Under the pieces are notes generated by a model. That model was not told where the DNA came from, did not search any database, and was given only the letters and a program-made list of their open reading frames with translations. The position numbers and the translations under genes were made by a program. A stretch of DNA of 64,000 nt from Arthrobacter_B sp038069765 (GTDB taxonomy: Bacteria; Actinomycetota; Actinomycetes; Actinomycetales; Micrococcaceae): assembly GCF_038069765.1 (NCBI RefSeq), contig NZ_JBBPFS010000001.1:62001-126000 (forward strand), read 5' to 3'. Of the stretch, positions 26,997-36,518 are shown one piece after another (within the stretch, counting starts at the first letter, position 1; each line of letters starts with the position of its first letter).

Positions 26997-28537
26997 GCAG
27001 CTCAAATCCGCGGCTGGATGAACTGACCACCTGGGACGCGCCGTGGCGCGGCCTGCGCGTGGTTGTTACCGGGATCGGCCTGTCCGGATTCTCGGCCGCC
27101 GACACCCTGATCGAACTGGGCGCCCGCGTAGTGGTTGTCGATGCGAAGGACACCGAAGAGAACCGGGCCAAGGCCGACACCCTGCGTATTGTGGGTGCCG
27201 CCGACGTGCTGCTGGGCGCCGCCCATGCGGAGTCGCTGCCGCTCGTCGAGGGCGAACCGGCCGAACTGGTGGTTACCTCTCCCGGCTTCAGCCCGTTCCA
27301 TCCGCTGATGGTGTCCGCCTCCGACGCCGGCATTCCGGTGTGGGGCGACGTGGAACTGGCGTGGCGGGTCCGGATCCGCGAGGGCCGCAAGACGGCTGAA
27401 TGGCTGACCATCACCGGTACCAACGGCAAAACCACCACCGTGTCGATGACCGAGAGCATGCTGCTGGCCGCCGGCCTGCGTGCCATCGCCGCGGGCAACG
27501 TGGGGACCCCGATTTTGGACGCCATCCGCGATCCGCAGGGCTACGACGTCATTGCCGTGGAACTGTCCAGTTTCCAGCTGCACTGGTCCTCCTCGCTTTC
27601 CCCCCTGGCGAGCGTGTGCCTGAACGTCGCTGAGGACCACGTGGACTGGCACGGGTCCTACGACGCGTACCTGGCCGACAAGGCCAAGATTTACGAGAAC
27701 ACCCGCGTCGCCTGCATCTACAACGCCGAACAGTCCGAGACCGAGCACATGGTCGAAGAAGCGGACGTTGTTGAAGGCTGCCGCGCCGTCGGCTTCACCA
27801 CCGGAATGCCTGCCGTTTCCATGGTCGGCATGGTGGAGAACCTCCTGGTTGACCGTGCCTTCATTGAACAGCGCAAGGATTCCGCCGCGGAACTGGCGTC
27901 CCTGGCGGACCTGGGCGAACACGCGCCGCGGCACCTGGTGGCCAACGCGCTGGCGGCCGCCGCCCTGGTCCGTGCCTACGGCGTCGAACCCGTGGCTGTC
28001 CGTGACGGCCTGCGGGCCTACGCTCCCGGGGAGCACCGCATCCAGCCGGTGGCCCGGCTCAACGACATCCTGTGGGTCAACGACTCCAAGGCCACCAACC
28101 CGCACGCCGCCGCCGCTTCGCTGTCGGCATTCGATCCGGTGGTGTGGATTGCCGGCGGGCTGCCCAAGGGCGTCGAATACGATGACCTGGTCCGGTCCCA
28201 CGCAGCCCGGCTGCGCGCCGTCGTCCTCATCGGTGCCGATTCCTCCGCGCTCCGCGAGGCGCTGTCACGACACGCGCCGCAGGTGCCGGTGATTGATGCC
28301 GTCCCGCCCCACACTGGTGGAAGGCACGCCTCCAGGCCGACAGTTCGCGGAGAGGAAGTGATGGCCCTGGCCGTCGCCGCCGCAGCCGCACAGGCCCGGC
28401 CGGGAGACACCGTCCTCATGGCGCCGGCAGCGGCGTCCATGGACCAGTTCGCGTCCTACGCGCACCGCGGAGACGCTTTCATCGAGGCCGTCCGCGGGTA
28501 CGTGGAAGGACAGGCGCAGACTACTAAGGAGCCCTAG
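26993..28537 (+). CDS. murD: UDP-N-acetylmuramoylalanine--D-glutamate ligase MurD
   Basis: Adds D-Glu to UDP-MurNAc-L-Ala. The 514-residue protein opens with a Rossmann region (VVVTGIGLSGFSAADTLIELGA) and has the ATP loop ITGTNGKTTTVS (Lys146), ELSSFQLHW, LNVAEDHVDWHG, the C-terminal VNDSKATNPHA and a late APAAASMDQFASYAHRG. The TTG at 26993 overlaps the mraY stop as TTGA and lies close to the conserved N-terminus. An in-frame ATG at 26978 would add five residues and is an alternative. Coupled to ftsW, whose ATG immediately follows the stop. Confidence 0.94.
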   Translation: MSSSNPRLDELTTWDAPWRGLRVVVTGIGLSGFSAADTLIELGARVVVVDAKDTEENRAKADTLRIVGAADVLLGAAHAESLPLVEGEPAELVVTSPGFSPFHPLMVSASDAGIPVWGDVELAWRVRIREGRKTAEWLTITGTNGKTTTVSMTESMLLAAGLRAIAAGNVGTPILDAIRDPQGYDVIAVELSSFQLHWSSSLSPLASVCLNVAEDHVDWHGSYDAYLADKAKIYENTRVACIYNAEQSETEHMVEEADVVEGCRAVGFTTGMPAVSMVGMVENLLVDRAFIEQRKDSAAELASLADLGEHAPRHLVANALAAAALVRAYGVEPVAVRDGLRAYAPGEHRIQPVARLNDILWVNDSKATNPHAAAASLSAFDPVVWIAGGLPKGVEYDDLVRSHAARLRAVVLIGADSSALREALSRHAPQVPVIDAVPPHTGGRHASRPTVRGEEVMALAVAAAAAQARPGDTVLMAPAAASMDQFASYAHRGDAFIEAVRGYVEGQAQTTKEP

Positions 28538-29884
28538 ATGGTCACTACGTCCTCAGGGAAGCCCCGTAAGCCTGTCCTCCGCTCCAACCGCCCCGCTGCG
28601 GCGTCCGCCGGCACCGGTCCCTCAGCACCGGGCCGGGCGGCTGCGCCGTCGTCGGACGCACCCGAATCTGCGGGCTCCAAGCGCAAGCCCCGCGGCCCCG
28701 TCGACCCGGATAAAAAGCCCTCGCTCTTCGAGCGCGGCATTGTCCTTCTTGAAGGCAGCCGCCGGAAAGCCACCGGATCCGCCTACTACACGATCCTGGG
28801 CGCCTCGCTGGCTCTGACGGCCATCGGGCTGATGATGGTGCTGTCAGCGTCCTCGGTGGAATCCATCGCGGCCTCGGCCGGGGAATCCGTCACCAGCACC
28901 TTCAACTTCTTCCTCAAGCAGGCCATGTTTGCCGGGCTGGGCGTCGCGGCCATGCTGGGCTTGTCACGCCTGGGTCCGGCGGCCTACAAGAAGCTGTCTT
29001 GGTGGCTGCTGGGCCTGGCCGTAGTGCTGCTCCTGCTGGTTTTCATTCCCGGCATCGGCAAGGAGGTCAACGGCAACCGGAACTGGATTGAACTGGGTCC
29101 GATCGGCGGCCAGCCCTCCGAAGCGGCCAAGCTGGCCATGGCCGTCTGGTTCGCTTCGGTGCTCTCCCTGAAACAGAAGCTGATCACCCAGTGGAAGCAT
29201 GCCCTGGTTCCCGTGGTCTGCCCCGGCGGACTGGTGCTGATTGGGCTGGTCATGCTCGGCAAGGACCTGGGCACCGTGATCATCATGGGCATGATCATGA
29301 TCGCGGCGCTCTTCTTTGCCGGCTCCCCGCTGCGTTTCCTCACCGCACTGGTGGGTCTCGGAGCCGGCGCTGCGGTGCTGATGTCGATGGTGAGCAGCAA
29401 CCGCTCCAGCCGAATCAGCGCGTGGCTGAAGCTGGACTGCGGGGGAGGAGTCTGCGACCAGGCCAATGCCGGCATGTACGCCCTGGCCTCCGGCGGATGG
29501 TTCGGCGTGGGAATCGGCCAGAGCCGGCAGAAGTGGAGCTGGATCCCCGAAGCGCACAACGACTTCATCTTCGCCATTATCGGCGAGGAATTCGGCCTGC
29601 TGGGCACTCTGCTGATTGTCCTGCTCTTCGGCGTCCTGGCCGTAGCCACCATCCGGATGACCATGCGGCACACCGATCCGTTCATCCGGATCGTCTGCGG
29701 CTCCATCCTGGTCTGGATCATCGGGCAGGCCTTCGTGAATATCGCCATGGTGACCGGGCTTCTTCCCGTGATCGGTGTACCGCTGCCCTTCATCTCCTAT
29801 GGCGGGTCGTCGCTGACCTTCACGCTGGCCGCCATCGGCGTCCTGCTGTCCTTCGCCCGAAAAGTCCCTGAACACAATCTTTGA
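28538..29884 (+). CDS. ftsW: Septal peptidoglycan glycosyltransferase FtsW
   Basis: SEDS-family polymerase that extends glycan strands from lipid II together with FtsI. The 448-residue protein has a long, basic/Pro-rich cytoplasmic N-terminus (about 80 residues) and about ten membrane segments. Conserved stretches include GNRNWIELG, GGQPSEAAKL, GKDLGTVIIM, ASGGWFGVGIGQSRQKW, PEAHNDFIFAIIGEE and the C-terminal GVPLPFISYGGSS. The ATG directly follows the murD TAG, with AAGGAG 6 bases upstream. Confidence 0.95.
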   Translation: MVTTSSGKPRKPVLRSNRPAAASAGTGPSAPGRAAAPSSDAPESAGSKRKPRGPVDPDKKPSLFERGIVLLEGSRRKATGSAYYTILGASLALTAIGLMMVLSASSVESIAASAGESVTSTFNFFLKQAMFAGLGVAAMLGLSRLGPAAYKKLSWWLLGLAVVLLLLVFIPGIGKEVNGNRNWIELGPIGGQPSEAAKLAMAVWFASVLSLKQKLITQWKHALVPVVCPGGLVLIGLVMLGKDLGTVIIMGMIMIAALFFAGSPLRFLTALVGLGAGAAVLMSMVSSNRSSRISAWLKLDCGGGVCDQANAGMYALASGGWFGVGIGQSRQKWSWIPEAHNDFIFAIIGEEFGLLGTLLIVLLFGVLAVATIRMTMRHTDPFIRIVCGSILVWIIGQAFVNIAMVTGLLPVIGVPLPFISYGGSSLTFTLAAIGVLLSFARKVPEHNL

Positions 29885-29905
29885 CGAAAGTGAACCATCA
29901 GCTCC

Positions 29906-31015
29906 ATGACGCAACGTCCCCTGTCCCTCGTCCTTGCCGGAGGCGGCACCGCCGGGCACATCAGCCCGCTCCTTGCGGTGGCCGGCGCCGTCCGGGACTC
30001 CGCGCCCGAGGCCCGCATCAAGGTTGTGGGCACCGCCGCGGGAATGGAAACGCGGCTGGTTCCCGCAGCCGGCTTCGAGCTGGCCGTTATTGACCGCGTG
30101 CCCATGCCCCGCAGGCCCGGCGCCGATCTGTTCCGGCTGCCCGGACGGCTGCTCCGCGCGGTGACCCAGGCCGGGAATATCCTCGACGAGGCAGACGCCG
30201 ACGTCGTCGTGGGCGTGGGCGGTTACGTCTCCACCCCGGTCTACCTGGCTGCGCGCCGGCGCAGGCTGCCGATTATCGTGCATGAGGCCAATGCCCGCCC
30301 CGGCCTGGCCAACCGGGTCGGCGCCCGCTTCGCCGACGTCGTCGCCACCGCCTTCGCCGAGACGCGCCTTCCGGGCGCACGGCAGGTCGGCATGCCCATG
30401 CGGCGGGAGATCTCCGGCCTCAACCGCGACCAGGCACGCCCCGGTGCCCGTGCGGCGCTCGGCCTGGAGCCGGATCTGCCCACCCTGGTGGTAACGGGCG
30501 GCTCCTCCGGCGCGGCCTCCATCAACCGCGCCGTGGAAGAAGCCCTGCCTGCCCTGGCGGCAGCCGGGATCCAGACCCTGCACATCACCGGCCGCGGCAA
30601 GCAGCTGCGCACGGGCGAGGGGGCGCTGCTGACCGCTCCCCGCTACCACCAGGTTGAATACGTGGACGGCATGGAACAGGCCTACGCCGCCGCCGACCTG
30701 CTGCTGGCCCGCTCCGGTGCCGGCACGGTGTGTGAAATCAGTGCCGTGGGTCTTCCGGCGGTCCTGGTGCCGCTGCCCCACGGCAACGGGGAGCAGGCGC
30801 TGAACGGTGCCGGACTCGCCGCAGCGGGGGGAGCACTGCTCGTTTCGGACTCACTCTTCACAGCGGAGTGGATTTCGGACAAGCTGATACCTTTGCTGGC
30901 CGATCCGGCGGCCCTGGACAAAATGTCAGCGGCGTCAGCCGCCCGCGGCATCCGCGACGCCGACCGGCAGATGGCCCAATTCATTCTTGACGCGAACGGA
31001 AGGTCACGCGCATGA
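29906..31015 (+). CDS. murG: UDP-GlcNAc:lipid I N-acetylglucosaminyltransferase MurG
   Basis: Peripheral membrane GT-B glycosyltransferase converting lipid I to lipid II. The 369-residue protein starts with the glycine-rich LVLAGGGTAGHISPLLAVA, has VVVGVGGYVSTPVYLAA and IIVHEANARPGLANR in the acceptor half, and VTGGSSGAASINRAV, ARSGAGTVCEIS and VPLPHGNGEQALNG in the UDP-GlcNAc half. It starts 21 bases after ftsW and its stop overlaps the murC start as ATGA. Confidence 0.95.
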   Translation: MTQRPLSLVLAGGGTAGHISPLLAVAGAVRDSAPEARIKVVGTAAGMETRLVPAAGFELAVIDRVPMPRRPGADLFRLPGRLLRAVTQAGNILDEADADVVVGVGGYVSTPVYLAARRRRLPIIVHEANARPGLANRVGARFADVVATAFAETRLPGARQVGMPMRREISGLNRDQARPGARAALGLEPDLPTLVVTGGSSGAASINRAVEEALPALAAAGIQTLHITGRGKQLRTGEGALLTAPRYHQVEYVDGMEQAYAAADLLLARSGAGTVCEISAVGLPAVLVPLPHGNGEQALNGAGLAAAGGALLVSDSLFTAEWISDKLIPLLADPAALDKMSAASAARGIRDADRQMAQFILDANGRSRA

Positions 31016-32478
31016 GCACCCCGAAACTGCCGGACCTCGGACGGGTGCACTTCATCGGCCTGGGGGGAGCGGGAATGTCCGCCGTTGCCAGGGTGATGAT
31101 CGGGCAGGGCGTCAGCGTCTCCGGCTCGGACTCCCGCGACTCGCCCGGCCTCCGTGCCCTGGAAGCTCTCGGTGCCGATGTTTTCGTCGGCCAGGATGCC
31201 GCCAACGTGCACAACGCTGACACCGTGGTGATTTCCACCGCCATTCGCCCGGACAACCCGGAGCTGGCTGCGGCGCACTCCCTGGGCCTGCGGGTGATTC
31301 ACCGTTCCGTGGCCCTCGCCGCGGCAATGGGCACCCAGGACGTGGTGGCGGTCGCCGGAACGCACGGAAAAACCACCACCACGGCGATGGTGACCGTCCT
31401 GCTGCGCGAAGCGGGACTGGATCCGTCCTTCGCCATCGGCGGCGACGTTGCCGCACTGGGCGTGAATGCAGCGCACGGCAGCGGCAACGTGTTTGTCGCG
31501 GAGGCGGATGAATCCGACGGGTCCTTCCTCAACTACCTGCCGCGGATCACGGTCATCACCAACGTGGAGGCAGACCACCTGGACCACTACGGCACAGAAG
31601 AAGCGGTTTTCGCCTCCTTCGACCGTTTTGTCCGGCTGCTGCCCGCGGACGGGCTGCTGGTGGCCTGCGCAGACGACCCCGGCGCCGCCGACGTCGTGCA
31701 GCGCTCCGGCGCGGCACGGGTCCGCACCTACGGCTACAGCGAGAACGCCGACATCCGGATCACGGACACCCGGCCGGTGGCCAGCGGTTCCGTCTCCCTG
31801 CTCCGCTTCAGCCTTGACGGACTGGAATGCGAGCAGGAGCTGAGGCTTCTGGTTCCCGGGGCCCACAACATCCGCAACGCAGCCGCAGCCTTTACCGTGG
31901 GGCTGGGACTGGGTGTGGATCCGGCACGGGCCGCGGCCGGCCTTTCCGTGTTCTCCGGCGCAGCCCGGCGCTTTGAAGCGAAGGGCGCCGTGCGCGGGGT
32001 CCGGGTCTTTGACGACTACGCCCATCACCCCACCGAGCTCGTGGCCGCGCTGGAGGCAGCGCGGACGGTTGCCGGGGAGCACCGCGTGCACGTCCTGTTC
32101 CAGCCGCATCTGTTCAGCCGGACGCTGGCCTTTGCCGGGGAGTTCGCTGCAGCGCTGGAACTGGCCGACAGCGCCACCGTACTGGACATCTACGCTGCAC
32201 GGGAGGACCCCGTGGACGGCGTCACCAGCGAGCTGATCAGCTCGCGCGTGCACCGGCCCGGCGGATACGCCCCCGACGCCGCCCGCGCCGTGCAGGACAT
32301 CTGCCGCCGGGCCGAGGAGGGCGACATCATCCTGACCGTGGGCGCCGGAGACGTGACCCGGTTTGGTCCCGTCCTGGTGCAGGAACTTGCCCGAACCGGC
32401 GGTTCCGCAGAGCCCGAGCCCGCAGCCTCTTCCGGATCCGCGTCCGGATCCCCGTCCGCGGGCGACAGCCGTGGGTAG
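31012..32478 (+). CDS. murC: UDP-N-acetylmuramate--L-alanine ligase MurC
   Basis: First Mur ligase, adding L-Ala to UDP-MurNAc. The 488-residue protein has the N-terminal HFIGLGGAGMSAVA, SGSDSRDSPGL, the ATP loop AGTHGKTTTTAM (Lys120), EADESDGSFLNY, NVEADHLDHYGT, and the C-terminal DDYAHHPTELVAAL with FQPHLFSRT. The tail after residue 465 is Ser/Gly/Pro-rich. Four-base ATGA overlap with murG; the 3' end overlaps the ftsQ start by eight bases, so expression is coupled. Confidence 0.95.
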   Translation: MSTPKLPDLGRVHFIGLGGAGMSAVARVMIGQGVSVSGSDSRDSPGLRALEALGADVFVGQDAANVHNADTVVISTAIRPDNPELAAAHSLGLRVIHRSVALAAAMGTQDVVAVAGTHGKTTTTAMVTVLLREAGLDPSFAIGGDVAALGVNAAHGSGNVFVAEADESDGSFLNYLPRITVITNVEADHLDHYGTEEAVFASFDRFVRLLPADGLLVACADDPGAADVVQRSGAARVRTYGYSENADIRITDTRPVASGSVSLLRFSLDGLECEQELRLLVPGAHNIRNAAAAFTVGLGLGVDPARAAAGLSVFSGAARRFEAKGAVRGVRVFDDYAHHPTELVAALEAARTVAGEHRVHVLFQPHLFSRTLAFAGEFAAALELADSATVLDIYAAREDPVDGVTSELISSRVHRPGGYAPDAARAVQDICRRAEEGDIILTVGAGDVTRFGPVLVQELARTGGSAEPEPAASSGSASGSPSAGDSRG

Positions 32479-33415
32479 CAGGAAACCGCGCCGGCCCGCC
32501 GTGGACCCGATCCGTCCGGGAAAGCCCTCCCGCGGCGCGGACAACGTCCGCCGCTCCGGGGGACACAGCGGCGATCCGGTGTACCGGACCGGCGGTCCGC
32601 ACCGCGGGGCCGACCGCGCATCCTTCCACGGCACTCCGGCAGGGACTTCCCGTGCCGGCTCGGGATCCGGCGGAAACGGCGGCGACGTAGTGACCGCCAC
32701 GGTGCTGCCGTTTCCGGAACCTCCCGTCCGCCGCCGCCGCCGGTGGCTGCTCGTTTCGGTCCTCACCGGCCTTGTCCTGCTCGGCGCCTTTCTGGCCTTC
32801 CTGTTCCTGTCGCCTGCCCTGGCGCTGAAGACCATCACCGTGCAGGGCAATTCCCTGCTGACCACCGACGAAGTCCACCGTGCCCTGCAGCCGCTTATGG
32901 GCAAGCCCCTGACGACGATTGACGACGACGACGTCGCGGCGCTCCTGGCGGACCGGCCGGAAGTTGCGGGCGTGGGCGTCGTGGCGCAGCCGCCGTCGGA
33001 AATCGTGGTGACGCTTGCGGAACGGGTTCCCGTGGCTGTCCTGCAGAGCGGCGAGACTTTCCTGCTCATTGACGACGAGGGACGGGAAATCGGCACTGCA
33101 GCCAACCGGGCCGATGCCCGCCTGCCGCTCATCGACGGCGGAACCGAAGCGGTCAACAGTGCAGTGTTCAGCACCGTCACCTCCGTTCTGTCCGTTTTGC
33201 CCGCCGGCGTGCTGACGCAGCTCGACCATGCTTCGGCGTCCTCGGTGGACTCGGTGCAGCTTCAGCTGCTGAACGGGCAGCAGGTATTCTGGGGGAGCGC
33301 CGAATCCAACGTGGCAAAGGCGCGGGCGCTGGAGGCACTGCTGCAGATGCCGCCCAAGGATCCGCCGGTCAAGGTCTTCGACGTCAGCACCCCGACCGCG
33401 CCGGTTACACGGTGA
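32471..33415 (+). CDS. ftsQ: Cell division protein FtsQ/DivIB
   Basis: 314-residue single-pass membrane protein of the divisome core. About 90 basic/Pro-rich cytoplasmic residues precede one membrane segment (starting LLVSVLTGLVLLGAFLAFL), then a POTRA domain (ALKTITVQGNSLLTTDEVH to VAQPPSEIVVTLAERVPVAV) and the FtsQ beta domain. The GTG at 32471 overlaps the murC 3' end by eight bases; an earlier in-frame start at 32363 would lie fully within murC and is less likely. A 231-base gap with its own regulatory structure separates it from ftsZ. Confidence 0.92.
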   Translation: MGSRKPRRPAVDPIRPGKPSRGADNVRRSGGHSGDPVYRTGGPHRGADRASFHGTPAGTSRAGSGSGGNGGDVVTATVLPFPEPPVRRRRRWLLVSVLTGLVLLGAFLAFLFLSPALALKTITVQGNSLLTTDEVHRALQPLMGKPLTTIDDDDVAALLADRPEVAGVGVVAQPPSEIVVTLAERVPVAVLQSGETFLLIDDEGREIGTAANRADARLPLIDGGTEAVNSAVFSTVTSVLSVLPAGVLTQLDHASASSVDSVQLQLLNGQQVFWGSAESNVAKARALEALLQMPPKDPPVKVFDVSTPTAPVTR

Positions 33416-33508
33416 TATTTCCCTCCTGCGGGAAAGAAAAATCCGACACGCGGCAGAGGTAATTGCAGAACGAGATTTAGCCCCATAGCGTCACAGGTAG
33501 AGGATTAC

Positions 33509-33579
33509 TTGACATAACTATAACCTTCAACTAGAGGCTTAGGGTCTGGACTTGAAGGTTGGACGTAAGGTTCAAGGTT
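33509..33579 (+). promoter_or_regulatory. ftsZ leader: TTGACA box with inverted and direct AAGGTT repeats
   Basis: Within the ftsQ-ftsZ gap a TTGACA (33509-33514) is followed by a perfect 9-bp inverted repeat, AACCTTCAA (33522-33530) with TTGAAGGTT (33552-33560). AAGGTT occurs three times on the plus strand (33555, 33567, 33574). No well-spaced -10 box was identified. Likely a promoter or protein-binding region giving ftsZ separate expression. Confidence 0.5.
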
Positions 33580-33646
33580 TTTCGGCCGGGGGATTCCCCG
33601 GCCACCCACTGATCAGTTGCACAGATTCGAACAAGGGACACAGGAC

Positions 33647-34843
33647 GTGGCAGCACCGCAGAATTACTTGGCCGTCATCAAGGTCGTCGGCATCGGCGGC
33701 GGTGGCGTGAATGCCGTAAACCGGATGATTGACGTAGGACTCCGAGGCGTGGAGTTCATCGCGATCAATACCGATGCGCAGGCGCTGCTGATGAGCGACG
33801 CCGACGTGAAGCTCGACGTCGGCCGTGAGCTGACCCGCGGCCTCGGCGCCGGTGCGGATCCCGAGGTGGGCCGCAAGGCCGCCGAAGACCACGCCGAAGA
33901 GATCGAGGAAGTCCTGCGCGGGGCTGACATGGTCTTCGTGACCGCAGGCGAGGGCGGCGGCACCGGTACCGGCGGTGCGCCCGTCGTGGCCCGCATTGCC
34001 CGTTCACTGGGTGCCCTGACCATCGGCGTGGTCACGCGTCCGTTCACCTTCGAAGGCCGCCGCCGCTCCAACCAGGCGGAATCAGGCATCGATACGCTGC
34101 GCGACGAAGTCGACACGCTGATCGTTATCCCGAACGACCGCCTGCTGTCCATCAGCGACCGCAACGTGTCCATGCTGGATGCGTTCCGCTCCGCTGACCA
34201 GGTGCTGCTGTCCGGTGTCCAGGGCATCACCGACCTGATCACCACTCCCGGCCTGATCAACCTCGACTTCGCCGATGTGAAGTCCGTGATGCAGGGTGCC
34301 GGATCGGCGCTCATGGGCATCGGTTCCGCCCGAGGGGAGGACCGGGCCGTCAAGGCTGCCGAGCTGGCAATAGCTTCTCCTCTGCTCGAAGCCTCCATTG
34401 ACGGTGCACACGGCGTCCTGCTCTCAATCCAGGGCGGATCCGACCTGGGTCTGTTCGAGATCAACGAAGCCGCACGCCTGGTACAGGAAGTGGCCCACCC
34501 CGAAGCCAACATCATCTTCGGTGCCGTCATTGACGATGCCCTGGGCGATGAAGCACGCGTCACGGTCATCGCCGCCGGCTTCGACCAGGTGGATGTCACG
34601 TCGCAGCCGGTCTCGCACAAGCCGGCCGAACCCGCAGCACCGCCGGCCACCGCACCGGCCGTCGGCGGCTACGCGGGCGCGGCACCGGCTTCCGCCGGAC
34701 TGTCGGCCTGGTCGCAGCGCTCGAACCAGCACAGCGACGTTCCGGCAGACGCCGGCTTCGACGTTGACCTGCCGGCCGTCGTTGAATCGGACCTGTCCAC
34801 GGGCCGCAACGATGACCTGGATGTTCCTGATTTCCTGAAGTAA
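33647..34843 (+). CDS. ftsZ: Cell division protein FtsZ
   Basis: Tubulin-like GTPase forming the division ring. The 398-residue protein has the N-terminal IKVVGIGGGGVNAVNRM, the tubulin signature GEGGGTGTGGAP at 101-112, the GTP-ring contacts FTFEGRRR and NDRLL, and the synergy region with DDALGDEARVTVIAAGFD. A variable Pro/Ala-rich linker leads to a C-terminal peptide ending DLDVPDFLK, the conserved tail that binds SepF and FtsW in actinobacteria. The GTG at 33647 follows AAGGGA and places the start at the conserved N-terminus. No ftsA is present. Confidence 0.97.
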   Translation: MAAPQNYLAVIKVVGIGGGGVNAVNRMIDVGLRGVEFIAINTDAQALLMSDADVKLDVGRELTRGLGAGADPEVGRKAAEDHAEEIEEVLRGADMVFVTAGEGGGTGTGGAPVVARIARSLGALTIGVVTRPFTFEGRRRSNQAESGIDTLRDEVDTLIVIPNDRLLSISDRNVSMLDAFRSADQVLLSGVQGITDLITTPGLINLDFADVKSVMQGAGSALMGIGSARGEDRAVKAAELAIASPLLEASIDGAHGVLLSIQGGSDLGLFEINEAARLVQEVAHPEANIIFGAVIDDALGDEARVTVIAAGFDQVDVTSQPVSHKPAEPAAPPATAPAVGGYAGAAPASAGLSAWSQRSNQHSDVPADAGFDVDLPAVVESDLSTGRNDDLDVPDFLK

Positions 34844-34916
34844 GCAGCATTATTTGAAGTAACACCCGGTCCGGACAATAGTTCGGAACGCCCGGCAGCA
34901 GCGAGGTTGTTCGACA

Positions 34917-35621
34917 ATGTTTTGGTGGCAGACCCAGGCCGGTGACGGCCTGACGGTCGCGTTCACCAATACGGAGGCGGGCAACCTCGCTTTGCATGTC
35001 GGGGATGATCCGGCCCGAGTCCTTCAGCGCAGGGCCGCCCTGGAAACGGCGATGGGGGTCCCCGGCGGATCCCTGCGGTTCATGAACCAGATTCATTCCG
35101 CCGACGTGGCGCTGGCCGCCGGGGAAACCTCTTCGGCGGCCGGCCCCACCGCTGATGCCCTCGTCAGCCCCGACGGACGGGCGCCGCTGGCGGTCATGGT
35201 GGCAGACTGCGTTCCCGTTGTGCTGGCCGGCCGAAAGCCGGACGGCGGCCTTGTTACCGCCGCGGCCCACGCCGGCCGCAAGGGATTGCTCGGCGGGATT
35301 CTCGCGAACACCGTGGACCGGATGCAGGCTGCCGGCGCCGACGGGATCAGGGCGTGGATCGGCCCGGCCGTCTGCGGACTCTGCTACGAGGTCCCCGAGT
35401 CCATGCTGGAGGAGGCCGCCGGTCAGATGCCGGAGCTGCGGTCGCGCACCCGCGCGGGCACCCCGGCACTTGACCTTCCGGCCGGAGCCGAGGCCCAGCT
35501 GACCGCCCTCGGGGTGTCCGCCCTCCGGGTAGGCGGGTGCACCCTCGAGTCCGCAGACCTTTACTCGCACCGGCGCTCGAGCAGTGCCGGCCGCTTCGCC
35601 GGGCTCGTCTGGCTGAGCTGA
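34917..35621 (+). CDS. pgeF: Peptidoglycan editing factor PgeF (laccase-domain, YfiH family)
   Basis: 234-residue protein of the multicopper polyphenol oxidoreductase/YfiH family. PgeF in E. coli hydrolyses misincorporated L-Ser from UDP-MurNAc-peptides, and some homologues have adenosine deaminase or phosphorylase activity. The three expected metal-site motifs are visible: MNQIHSADVAL, VMVADCVPVVL and AAHAGRKG, the last a variant of the commoner AHAGWRG. A late GPAVCGLCYEVPE is also family-typical. Located between ftsZ and the YggS gene, the standard dcw order in actinobacteria. Confidence 0.9.
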   Translation: MFWWQTQAGDGLTVAFTNTEAGNLALHVGDDPARVLQRRAALETAMGVPGGSLRFMNQIHSADVALAAGETSSAAGPTADALVSPDGRAPLAVMVADCVPVVLAGRKPDGGLVTAAAHAGRKGLLGGILANTVDRMQAAGADGIRAWIGPAVCGLCYEVPESMLEEAAGQMPELRSRTRAGTPALDLPAGAEAQLTALGVSALRVGGCTLESADLYSHRRSSSAGRFAGLVWLS

Positions 35622-35674
35622 CCGCCACGACCTTTCGGCGGGACATGCCCGTCTTTGATCCAAGGAACCACCTC

Positions 35675-36445
35675 ATGACTTTGAACCTTTCCGGAAACGC
35701 CCGGGCCGCAGAGCTTGCCGAGCGCCTTGACCGCGTCCGCGGCCGCATCCGGGCGGCCGCTCCCTCGGACTCCGCGCCCACGCTGATAGTGGTCACGAAG
35801 TATTTCCCGGCCAGTGACGTTGAGCTGCTGGCCGGACTGGGCGTTACTGATGTCGGCGAAAACAAGGACCAGGAAGCGGCACCCAAAGCCGACCAAACGG
35901 CGTCACTGGGACTGTCCTGGCACTTTATCGGCCAGCTGCAGAGCAACAAGGCCAAATCCGTGGTCCGCTATGCCAAAGCCGTCCATTCCGTGGACCGGCC
36001 CTCGCTCGTCGGTGCCCTGGGCAAGGCGATGGCTGCCGAACAGCAGCGACTAGCCGCAGCCGGAATGCCGCCAAGGGAGGACCTGGATGTTTTCCTGCAG
36101 GTGGACCTGCGGGATCCTTCCGCGGGTGCGCCAGGGGCCGGAGCGACGTCCGGCCCGTCCCGCGGGGGAGTGCTCCCGGCGGAGCTGCCCGCGCTTGCCG
36201 ATGCTGCAGCGGCGACTGAAGGGCTGCGCCTGGCCGGGCTGATGGCGGTGGCGCCCTTGGAGGGTGACCCGCTGGAAGCTTTTGGCCGGCTCCGGTCCCT
36301 GTCCCTCGAGCTCCGGGAAACGCATCCGGAAGCCGCCGGCATCTCGGCCGGAATGAGCGGAGACCTGGAAGCAGCATTGGCCTGCGGGGCGACACACCTG
36401 CGCATCGGTTCCGATATTCTCGGGCCACGGCCCGCGGTGCGGTAG
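35675..36445 (+). CDS. YggS-family pyridoxal phosphate-binding protein (PLPBP)
   Basis: 256-residue PLP-homeostasis protein with an alanine-racemase-like barrel but no known catalysis. The PLP lysine lies in LIVVTKYFPASDVELL. WHFIGQLQSNKAKSVV and HSVDRP follow, with MAVAPLEGDP, the SAGMSGDLEAALACGATHLRIG phosphate site and the C-terminal DILGPRP. An internal Ala/Gly/Pro insertion near residue 150 is not in the core family. ATG 35675 is preferred because AGGAA lies about 9 bases upstream; ATG 35645 would add 10 residues. Confidence 0.92.
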   Translation: MTLNLSGNARAAELAERLDRVRGRIRAAAPSDSAPTLIVVTKYFPASDVELLAGLGVTDVGENKDQEAAPKADQTASLGLSWHFIGQLQSNKAKSVVRYAKAVHSVDRPSLVGALGKAMAAEQQRLAAAGMPPREDLDVFLQVDLRDPSAGAPGAGATSGPSRGGVLPAELPALADAAAATEGLRLAGLMAVAPLEGDPLEAFGRLRSLSLELRETHPEAAGISAGMSGDLEAALACGATHLRIGSDILGPRPAVR

Positions 36446-36518
36446 CGTCTAATGGAGGAAAGTTCCTCATATGGCGAGGGACGGGTGCTACGGCGCTGAA
36501 GTTCTAGAAGGAGCAACC

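Noticed and set aside
30682..33180. 832-codon minus-strand frame opposite murG-murC-ftsQ
   Set aside because: Antisense shadow of three well-supported genes; Arg/Ser/Pro-rich translation without motifs.
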